DNA of 64,000 nucleotides from contig NZ_CP113431.1 of the NCBI RefSeq assembly GCF_030506255.1, forward strand, positions 3,669,001 to 3,733,000, read 5' to 3'. Every line of letters begins with the position of its first letter. Position 1 is the stretch's first letter. A program made the translations under genes and the position numbers. A model generated the notes under the pieces. It saw only the letters and a program-made list of their open reading frames with translations. It did no database searches and was not told where the DNA came from. Below, one piece after another: positions 56,321 to 64,000 of the stretch. The stretch is from Nocardioides sp. Arc9.136 (GTDB taxonomy: Bacteria; Actinomycetota; Actinomycetes; Propionibacteriales; Nocardioidaceae).

Positions 56321-58857
56321 TCAATCGGTGGCGATCGCACGCAGCACGTCGAGGCGGGCGGCCCGGCGGGCGGGCAGCACGGCGGCGAGGACGCCCACCA
56401 CGACCGCCACGAGCAGGAACGCCGCCAGCTGCCCGGCCGGCACGCTGACCACGTCGAGGCCCTCGTCGCGCAGTGCACGCATCAGCGCGACGCCGAAGAA
56501 CGTGCCCAGCAGCACCCCGAGCACCGCACCCAGCACCGCGATGACCACCGACTCAAGCGTGATCATCAGTCGCAGCTGCGCCCGGCTCAGGCCGATCGCA
56601 CGCAGCAGCCCGACCTCGCGGGTGCGCTCGATCACCGAGAGCGCGAGCGTGTTGACGATGCCCAGCACGGCGACGACGAGCGCCAGGCCGAGCAGCGCGA
56701 AGATCATCAGCACCAGCTGGTCGATCGGCTCCCGCTGCTCGGCGGCGAAGCCGGCCTCGTCCTTGACCGTCACCACCGGGCTGTCCGCGACGACCTCCTC
56801 GAGCCGGTCCTGCAGCGCCGGCCCCGCGCCGGGCTCGGCGTCCACGACGATGTAGTTGTCCCGGTCCGGGAAGCCCGCGGCGAGCAGCGTGTCGACGGTC
56901 GTGAGCAGCGGGAGGAAGACGATCGGGTCGTCCTCGAAGACGCCGACGACCTCCCAGGCGGCCTCGCCGGTCGGCAGGTCGAGGGTGACGGTGTCCCCCA
57001 CCCCGACGCCCTCCTCCTCGGCCCAGGACTGCTGCACCACGACCGTGTCGTCGCGCAGCGGGTCGGCGCTGCCCTCGACGAGGGTCAGGCCGAGGTCGTC
57101 GACGGTGTCGGGATCGGTGGCGGCGACACCCTGTCCCTCGCCGTCGCGCTCGGCGAAGGCGAACCGCTCGCGCAGCACCGACGCCACACCGTCGACACCG
57201 GCCATCCGATCGGCGATGGCCGGGGAGAACTCCCCGCCGAAGGCGCTGCTGACGACGTAGTCCCCGACGAAGTTCTCCTCCACCGACTTGTCGACGGTCG
57301 CCTTCGCCGAGTCGCCGACGATCGCCATCGTGCAGGCGAGGGTCAGCCCGATCATCAGCGCGGAGGCGGTCGCGGTCGTGCGCCGCGGGTTGCGCAGGCC
57401 GTTCTGCCCGGCCAGGTTGCCGACGGCGCCGAACACCCGGGCGTACGCCGCCCGCGCGGCCGACAGGAACGGCCGGCTGAGCACCGGGCTGGCCGCGGCC
57501 ACCCCGAGCAGCACCGCCAGCACGCCGAGCCCCACCCACCAGCCGGCGCGGGGCACGTCGCTGAAGAGTCCGGCGGCCAGGGCCGCCAGGCCGCCGACGA
57601 CGAGCACCAGCCCGGCCCAGAGCCGGCGGCGCATCGAGCTCTCGGGCAGGGCGACGTCGTCGCGCAGCGCCTGGACCGGCGCGATCCGGGCGGTGCGGCG
57701 GGCCGGCAGCCAGGCGGCGGCCATCGTGACGAGCACCCCGACGGCGTACGCCGCGAAGACGGTGCGCGGGGAGAAGACCAGGCCCTGCCCGGTCAGGTCG
57801 AGGCCGAAGGTGGCGGTGACTGCGCGGATGCCCATCGCGAGCAGCACGCCCAGCCCGAGCCCGACGGTCGAGCCGACCAGGCCGAGCACGAGCGCCTCGA
57901 GCTGGACCGACCAGGTGACCTGCCGCTTGGACGCACCGAGCGCCCGCAGCAGCGCCAGCTCGCGGCTGCGCTGGGCGACGAGGATCGAGAAGGTGTTGAC
58001 GATGAGGAACGAGCCGACGACCAGCGCGATGCCGGCGAAGATCAGCAGGAAGGTGGTCAGGAACGAGACCGCCTCGAGCAGGTCCGAGGCGGCCTCGTCG
58101 GCGGCGTCGTCGCCGGTGACCGCCTCGACGCCCGCGGGCAGCACCTCGCGGACGCGCTCGGCGAGCTCCTCCTGGGAGACGCCGTCCTCGGCGGTCACCC
58201 AGATGTCGTTGTAGGCGTCCGCGCCCTCGAGGAAGAGCTCCTGCGCGGTCGCGGTGTCGAACTGCGCGAGCGTGGCGCCGTTGAGCGAGCCACCCTCGGC
58301 GAACTCGGCGATGCCGACCAGCTCCGCGTCGAGGTTGAGCCGGTCGGTCGAGGTCACGAACGGCACGTCGTCGCCGATGCCGTAGCCGGCCTTCTCGGCG
58401 GTCCGTGCGTCGAGGACCACCTCGCCGGACCGCTCGGGCGCGCGACCCTCCTGGATCCTCAGCCCGGTGAGGCCGTGGCCGGCGGGCGCGTCGTTCCAGT
58501 TGCCGCCGAGGGCGGGCGGGCCGAGGCCGCCGACGACCTTGCCGTCGGTGTCGACGACGAAGACGCCGACCGCCTCGACGTTGCCGTCGGCACGGGCCGC
58601 TCCCTCGACCTCGGCGAGCTCGTCGACGAGCGCGGCCGGCAGCGTCTGCGTCGACGGCGCCCCCTGGCTCGTCGTACCGCCCTCGGGCTGGACCACGACG
58701 TCCCCGACGGTGGAGGCGAAGAGCGCGGTGAAGCTGCGGCCCAGGGTGTCGGAGAAGACCAGTGAGCCGGCCACGAAGGCGACGCCGAGGACGATGGCGA
58801 ACGTGCTCATCAGCAGGCGCAGCTTGCGCCCGAGCAGGCTCTTCAGCGCGGCGCGGA

Positions 58858-58861
<4 letters not shown>
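56321..58861 (-). CDS. FtsX-type ABC transporter permease (MacB/LolC-like)
   Basis: Membrane half of an ABC exporter. The 846-aa protein has an N-terminal signal-anchor helix (LLGRKLRLLMSTFAIVLGVA), a large extracytoplasmic domain, then two FtsX domains (ALVVGSFLIVNTFSILVAQR; ALVVAVLGIVNTLALSVIER) with eight to ten membrane helices. Possible substrates: lipoproteins, peptides or antibiotics. Its ATG overlaps the ATPase stop by 4 nt. Confidence 0.92.
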
Positions 58862-59607
<746 letters not shown>

Positions 59608-59705
59608 GCACCCACGATCGCCGACCGCACCGACACCGCGCCACCGGGATGGACCCGGGCCTCCCCCCGAGGCTCCCGGCACTCCGGCCCGGGGCGTCTG
59701 GACCC

Positions 59706-59734
59706 TTGCCCGTCGAACACGCGTTCGATAGCCT
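59706..59734 (+). promoter_or_regulatory. alkB promoter with LexA (SOS) box
   Basis: -35 TTGCCC (59706-59711), 17-nt spacer, -10 TAGCCT (59729-59734), and GTG 6 nt later. The spacer holds TCGAACACGCGTTCGA (59713-59728), a perfect match to the actinobacterial LexA consensus TCGAAC-N4-GTTCGA. LexA there would block the polymerase; the mRNA is leaderless. Confidence 0.85.
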
Positions 59735-59740
59735 GGGGAC

Positions 59741-60367
59741 GTGGACTTCCAGACCTCCCTCTTCGCCGCGGAAGCCCCTGACCAGGGGTCGCTGCTGGCG
59801 TCGTTGGCGCGGGCGGAGCGGATGCCGCTGACGCGCGGCGCCTGGGTCGACGTCTGCCGCGCCTGGCTGCCGGAGCCCGACGAGGTGTTCGGCACGCTCG
59901 TCACCGACGTGCCCTGGCGGGCCGACAAGCGCCAGATGTACGACCGCGTGGTCGACGTGCCGCGGCTGCTCCACACCTACCTGGTCGGCGACGAGCTGCC
60001 CCACCGCGTCCTCGCCGAGGCCCGGGAGGCGCTCAGCGAGCACTACCTGCCCGAGCTGGGCGAGCCGTTCCGCACCGCCGGGTGCTGCTACTACCGCGAC
60101 GGCCGGGACAGCGTGGCCTGGCACGGCGACACGATCGGCCGCGGATCGACGCGCGACACCATGGTCGCGATCGTCTCGGTCGGCGACCCGCGACGGCTCC
60201 AGCTGCGGCCGCGCGGTGGCGGGGACTCGATGTCGATCGAGATGGGCCACGGCGACCTGGTGGTGATGGGCGGGTCCTGCCAGCGCACCTGGGAGCACGC
60301 GGTGCCGAAGGTGGCGTCGGCCGGGCCGCGCATCTCAGTGCAGTTCCGGCCCCTCGACGTCTTCTGA
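59741..60367 (+). CDS. alkB: AlkB-type Fe(II)/2-oxoglutarate dioxygenase
   Basis: Demethylates 1-methyladenine and 3-methylcytosine in DNA or RNA. The 208-aa protein has the Fe(II) ligands H128 and D130 (WHGD), H186 (WEHAVPK) and the 2-oxoglutarate-binding Arg (R197; GPRISVQFR). GTG at 59741 is set by the leaderless promoter. A LexA box in the promoter places it in the SOS regulon; that control is predicted. The gene is not next to ada or ogt here. Confidence 0.93.
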   Translation: MDFQTSLFAAEAPDQGSLLASLARAERMPLTRGAWVDVCRAWLPEPDEVFGTLVTDVPWRADKRQMYDRVVDVPRLLHTYLVGDELPHRVLAEAREALSEHYLPELGEPFRTAGCCYYRDGRDSVAWHGDTIGRGSTRDTMVAIVSVGDPRRLQLRPRGGGDSMSIEMGHGDLVVMGGSCQRTWEHAVPKVASAGPRISVQFRPLDVF

Positions 60368-60417
60368 CCAAACCCGCGTGCCCGGCGGCGGCGCCCGCTG
60401 GAAGACTCGGCCCCCTC

Positions 60418-61749
60418 ATGAACAGCTCGGACCGTTCCCCCCGCCTCACCCTGTCCTCCTTCTGGCACGACCTGCCCCGCGAGGGGAAGCTGCTGCTCTC
60501 CGTGGTCGTGCTGGAGTTCCTCGGCACCGGCCTCGTGCTGCCCTTCCACGTCGTCTACCTCAACGAGGTCCGCGGGATCGCGCTCAGCGACGTCGGCCTG
60601 CTGCTGGCGGTGCCGCCGCTGGTGGGGCTCCTGGTGGTCGGGCCCACCGGGTCCGCGATCGACCGGTTCGGCGCCCGCCGCATCCTCATGGGCACGCTCG
60701 TCCTGCTGGTCGTCGGCAACGTGCTGCTGGCGACCGCGACCAGCGTCGGCACGGCGGCGGTGGCGCTGTCGCTGACCGGCATCGCCTTCGGCGTCTCGTG
60801 GCCGGCCTCGCAGAGCCTGATCGCCGCGGTCGTGCCGCGCGACCTGCGCCAGCGGTACTTCGGGGTCAACTTCACCCTGCTCAACCTGGGCATCGGGATC
60901 GGCGGCATCGTCGGTGGCGTCGTGGTCGACGTCGACCGCGCCGCGACGTTCCAGGGCATCTACCTCGCCGACGCCGCCAGCTACCTGCCGGCGCTGTTCC
61001 TGCTGGCCGTGCCGCTGCGGCACGTCGCCGGCCGCCCCGAGCACGACGAGGCCGTGGCCCAGGAGCCGGCGTCGTACCTCGCGGTGCTGCGCCGACCGGC
61101 CGTCGCGTCGCTGATGGTCCTCGGGTTCTCCGCCTCGTTCGTCGGCTACGCCCAGCTCAACGCCGGCATGCCGGCGTACGCCCGGGCGGTCGGCGAGGTC
61201 TCCACCCAGGGGCTGGGCATCGCCTTCGCCGCCAACACCCTCGTCATCGTGGTGCTGCAGCTGGTGGTGCTGCAGCGGATCGAGGGCCGCCGGCGGACCC
61301 GGGTGATCGCGGTGATGGCAGCCCTGTGGGCGTTCGCCTGGCTGCTCCTCGGCGGCTCCGGGCTGGTGCCGGGCACGGTCGGTGCGACGGTCCTGGTCGC
61401 GGCGTGCGCCTCGGTGTTCGCGCTCGGCGAGACGCTGCTGCAGCCGACGATCCCGGCGCTGGTCAACGACCTGGCGCCCGACCACCTGCGGGGCCGCTAC
61501 AACGCGCTGAGCTCGGGTGCCTTCCAGGGGGCGCAGGTCATCGCACCGCCGGTCTCGGGCTTCCTGATCGGGCACTCGCTCGGCGACGCGTACGTCGGCC
61601 TGCTCGTCGTCGGCTGCGTCGCCGTCGCGCTGCTCGCCGTCACCCGCGTCGAGCGGCAGCTGCCGCCGGGGGTGAACGGCGTGCGGGTGCCGGCCCCCGT
61701 CGAGGAGCCGACACCCACCGCGCGGATCAGCGGCGCCGTCGACGGTTGA
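60418..61749 (+). CDS. MFS transporter (drug-efflux-like)
   Basis: Predicted 12-helix exporter of unknown substrate. The 443-aa protein has FLGTGLVLPFHVVYLNEVRG, the MFS loop GSAIDRFGARRILMGTLV and GRYNALSSGAFQGAQVIAPP near the C-terminus. ATG at 60418. It lies 50 nt after alkB on the same strand and could share its transcript. The 3' end overlaps coxG by 23 nt on the opposite strand. Confidence 0.88.
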   Translation: MNSSDRSPRLTLSSFWHDLPREGKLLLSVVVLEFLGTGLVLPFHVVYLNEVRGIALSDVGLLLAVPPLVGLLVVGPTGSAIDRFGARRILMGTLVLLVVGNVLLATATSVGTAAVALSLTGIAFGVSWPASQSLIAAVVPRDLRQRYFGVNFTLLNLGIGIGGIVGGVVVDVDRAATFQGIYLADAASYLPALFLLAVPLRHVAGRPEHDEAVAQEPASYLAVLRRPAVASLMVLGFSASFVGYAQLNAGMPAYARAVGEVSTQGLGIAFAANTLVIVVLQLVVLQRIEGRRRTRVIAVMAALWAFAWLLLGGSGLVPGTVGATVLVAACASVFALGETLLQPTIPALVNDLAPDHLRGRYNALSSGAFQGAQVIAPPVSGFLIGHSLGDAYVGLLVVGCVAVALLAVTRVERQLPPGVNGVRVPAPVEEPTPTARISGAVDG

Positions 61750-62494
61750 GCAGCACCAGCAGCACCAGGACGAGCAGGCCGGCCCCGGCCTGCTTGCCGT
61801 AGGACCTCAGCAGCACCGGCAGCACCGCCGCGCCCATGTCCAGCGCGTCGGTCCCGCCGCCGGCCGACGGGCCCGCGGCGGGCGCCGGGCGAGGCGCCGC
61901 GGGAGCGGGTCCGGCGTCCGAGACCACCGGGGCCACCTCGTCGGCCGCGACCCCGTCCGTGGCCCCCGGCGCCGCCACGGCCTGGGCGGCGGACGCCTCG
62001 GCGGGGGTCGGTGGCGCCTCGGCCGCGTCCCCGGCAGGTGCCGGGTCGGCGCTCAGCCGCTGCTCGAGGCACGCGACGAACTGGCCGAGCAGCTTGTCGG
62101 AGACGTCCTGCATGACGCCCCGGCCGAACTGCGCGGGCTTGCCGGTGATGGAGAGGTCGGTGACGACCACGACGTCGGTCGAGCCGCTCTCCCCCGACGG
62201 CGCCATGGTGAGGGTGACGGTCGCGCCGGCCGTGCCGTTGCCGCGCTTGTCCTTGCCCTTGGCCTCGACGACGAAGCGGTGGGCGTCCTCGTCCTTCTCC
62301 AGGAACGTCCCGGACCCGCCGTACACCAGCGCGATCGGACCGAGCTTGACCTTGACCGTGCCGGTGAACGTCGTCTCCTCGACCGAGGTGACGACCGCGC
62401 CGGGGAAGCACTCGGCGACCGAGGCGATGTCGTTGAAGTGCGCCCAGGTCTCCTCGACGCCGGTCGGGACGGTGAACTCGTGCCGGAGGTCCAT
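61727..62494 (-). CDS. coxG: CoxG-like SRPBCC protein with C-terminal membrane tail
   Basis: Accessory protein of the CO-dehydrogenase family, thought to anchor or mature the enzyme. The 255-aa protein has an SRPBCC fold in residues 1-150 (VPTGVEETWAHFNDIASVAE, FPGAVVTSVEE, GKPAQFGRGVMQDVSDKLLG), a 70-residue Pro/Ala-rich linker and a C-terminal membrane helix ending NRRRRR, so it is tail-anchored. Its ATG overlaps the coxM stop (TGATG). Last gene of the cox operon; convergent with an MFS gene. Confidence 0.88.
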   Translation of the reverse strand: MDLRHEFTVPTGVEETWAHFNDIASVAECFPGAVVTSVEETTFTGTVKVKLGPIALVYGGSGTFLEKDEDAHRFVVEAKGKDKRGNGTAGATVTLTMAPSGESGSTDVVVVTDLSITGKPAQFGRGVMQDVSDKLLGQFVACLEQRLSADPAPAGDAAEAPPTPAEASAAQAVAAPGATDGVAADEVAPVVSDAGPAPAAPRPAPAAGPSAGGGTDALDMGAAVLPVLLRSYGKQAGAGLLVLVLLVLLNRRRRR

Positions 62495-63366
62495 CAGCCG
62501 CCTGCTCCTGCTGCCGTGAGGACGGCCCGCCGGGTGAGGACCGTCGCGAGGTGGCGACGGTAGTCGGCGTCGCCGTTGAGGTCCGAGGGCGGGTTGGTTC
62601 CCTCGGCGGCCAGCGCCGCCGCCTCCCGCACGCCGTCGACGGTGGCGGGCCGGCCGACCAGTGCCTGCTCCACCGCGTGCGCCCGCAGCGGCGTGCTGCC
62701 CATGTTGGTGAGCCCGACGCGCGCCTCCGCTATGACGCCGCTGTCCCCCGGTCCCTCGACCCGGACCGCCGCGGCGACCGCGACGATCGGCCACTGGTGG
62801 GCGACCCGCACGAACTTCTCGTAGTGCGCGCCCCAGCCGGTGTGCTTGGGCAGCCGGACCTCGGTGAGGATCTCGTCCTCGCCGATCGCGGTCTCGAAGA
62901 GGTCGACGAAGAACTCCTCGGCCGGCACGGTCCGGGTCCCGCCGGGCCCCTGCACGACGAACTGCGCCCCGAGCGCCAGCGTCGGCGCCCCGAGGTCGCC
63001 GGCCGGGTCGGCGTGGGCCAGCGCGCCGCCGAAGGTCCCGCGGTGCCGGATCTGGGCGTCGGCGAGGTGCTCGACGGCCTTGCTGACCAGGGCGGCGTGC
63101 TCGGCCACGAGCGGGTCGGACCCGACCACCGAGTGGGGGGTCATCGCGCCGACGACGACCACGTCGCCGTCGTCGCGCACACCGCGCAGGGACGGGATCC
63201 GCCCGAGGTCGATGACCATCTCCGGGGCGTTGAGCCGCATCCGGAGCACCGGCAGCAGGCTCTGTCCGCCGGCGAGGATCTTGGCCTCGTCGCCGTGCTG
63301 CGCGAGCGCCGCGAGCGCCTCCTCGACGGTCGTGGGGGCCAGGTAGTCGAACTGCGAGGGGATCAC
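62494..63366 (-). CDS. coxM: FAD-binding subunit of a CO dehydrogenase/xanthine dehydrogenase-family enzyme
   Basis: Medium subunit, carries FAD and transfers electrons. The 290-aa protein has the FAD motifs ILAGGQSLLPVLRMRL and QIRHRGTFGGALAHADPAGD, and the C-terminal CODH domain (LTNMGSTPLRAHAVEQALVG). GTG at 63366 overlaps the coxL stop by 4 nt; RBS is weak, so translational coupling is likely. Confidence 0.92.
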   Translation of the reverse strand: MIPSQFDYLAPTTVEEALAALAQHGDEAKILAGGQSLLPVLRMRLNAPEMVIDLGRIPSLRGVRDDGDVVVVGAMTPHSVVGSDPLVAEHAALVSKAVEHLADAQIRHRGTFGGALAHADPAGDLGAPTLALGAQFVVQGPGGTRTVPAEEFFVDLFETAIGEDEILTEVRLPKHTGWGAHYEKFVRVAHQWPIVAVAAAVRVEGPGDSGVIAEARVGLTNMGSTPLRAHAVEQALVGRPATVDGVREAAALAAEGTNPPSDLNGDADYRRHLATVLTRRAVLTAAGAGG

Positions 63367-64000
63367 TGGTGGGCTCCGTCCTGGGCGCCGGCCGTGCGGT
63401 CCACGGTGCCCTCCATGCCGGTCGCTGCGTCGAAGTGCGGGGCCGCCGCACCGGTGGTCGGCTCCGTGCCGGAGCCGGCGTCCTGGATGGCCCGCCAGAC
63501 CCGCTCGGGCGTGCACGGCATCCGGATGTCGTGGATGCCGAGGTGGCGCACCGCGTCGACGACGGCGTTGACGACGGCCGGGGTCGAGGCGATCGTGCCG
63601 GCCTCCCCGACGCCCTTGGTGCCGAGGGTGTTGGTCAGCGACGGGGTCGTCGTGTGGTCGACCTCGAAGCTGATCGTGTCCGCGGCGGTCGGCAGCAGGT
63701 AGTCGACGAACGAGCCGGACACCAGCGTCCCGGAGTCGTCGTACACCGCCTCCTCCCAGAGCGCCTGGGCGATGCCCTGGACCAGCCCCCCGTGCACCTG
63801 CCCGGAGACGATGAGGGGGTTGATGACGTTGCCGATGTCGTCGACGCAGACGTACTTGCGCATCGTCAGCTCGCCGGTCTCGGTGTCGACCTCCATCGCG
63901 CACAGGTGGGTGCCGTGGGGGTAGTTGAAGTTCACCGGGTCGTACGTCGCGTCGGAGTCCAGCGAGGGCTCCATGCCGTCGGGCAGGTCGTGCGCGGCGA
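63363..64000 (-). CDS. coxL: Large molybdopterin subunit of CO-dehydrogenase family, C-terminal part (cut by window edge)
   Basis: Catalytic molybdenum subunit; the visible 212 codons are the C-terminal end. Conserved segments: DLPDGMEPSLDSDATYD, NFNYPHGTHLCAMEVDTETG, CVDDIGNVINPLIVSGQVHG and GVGEAGTIASTPAVVNAVVD. The active-site loop that separates true CO dehydrogenase (AYRCSFR form) from the other family members lies outside the window, so substrate is not decided. CoxS is presumably further right. Order here is coxL-coxM-coxG. Confidence 0.9.
   Translation of the reverse strand, partial: AAHDLPDGMEPSLDSDATYDPVNFNYPHGTHLCAMEVDTETGELTMRKYVCVDDIGNVINPLIVSGQVHGGLVQGIAQALWEEAVYDDSGTLVSGSFVDYLLPTAADTISFEVDHTTTPSLTNTLGTKGVGEAGTIASTPAVVNAVVDAVRHLGIHDIRMPCTPERVWRAIQDAGSGTEPTTGAAAPHFDAATGMEGTVDRTAGAQDGAHQ

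Overview
The window is chromosomal DNA from a high-GC actinobacterium. Gene content and order (a complete S10-spc-alpha ribosomal cluster, short zinc-free adenylate kinase, DUF2530/DUF3027 proteins, an MsnO8-like oxidoreductase, an XPB-type helicase with a helicase-associated partner, MpaB-like and Cox-type proteins) fit the Nocardioidaceae best. The genus is an inference from gene content and style, not from a marker search. No IS element, prophage, CRISPR array, tRNA or rRNA gene was seen.

Layout. (1) 1-24866 is almost entirely minus strand and carries the translation machinery: the start of rpoA, then rpsD, rpsK, rpsM, rpmJ, infA; an unusual insertion of an LLM-class oxidoreductase and a TerC-type manganese exporter with its own Mn2+ riboswitch; then map, adk, secY; then the spc and S10 gene strings (rplO back to rpsJ); trmB; and the str operon (tuf, fusA, rpsG, rpsL). 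(2) 23562-31447 holds an MFS/MarR pair, a purine permease, and the DUF2530, methyltransferase, DUF3027, MFS, cold-shock and HAD genes. (3) 31546-38112 holds a secreted subtilase, small enzymes and a PP2C-FHA-FHA/RDD signalling operon. (4) 38137-42583 holds the XPB helicase module. (5) 42697-54950 is a mosaic of short transcription units: phosphoglycerate dehydrogenase, a rhodanese fusion, an aldo/keto reductase, RtcB, a sigma factor with a probable regulator, an MpaB-like protein, secreted proteins, and an ESX-like gene pair in an operon with cutC. (6) 54969-64000 holds two copies of a structured repeat around a DUF4287 gene, a GntR regulator, an FtsX-type ABC exporter, an SOS-controlled alkB, an MFS transporter, and the end of a coxL-coxM-coxG operon that runs off the right edge.

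Regulation is the most informative layer. The rpsJ and rpsL leaders share a 22-nt element (one mismatch), in both cases ending exactly 100 nt before the start codon; a degenerate copy sits upstream of rpsM. The alkB promoter carries a perfect actinobacterial LexA/SOS box filling its 17-nt spacer. At least thirteen unlinked genes have a TAnnnT -10 box ending 6 or 7 nt before the start codon, which predicts leaderless mRNAs and sets several start codons here. Many operon junctions use 1- or 4-nt stop/start overlaps, including two TTG starts (adk and an MFS gene).
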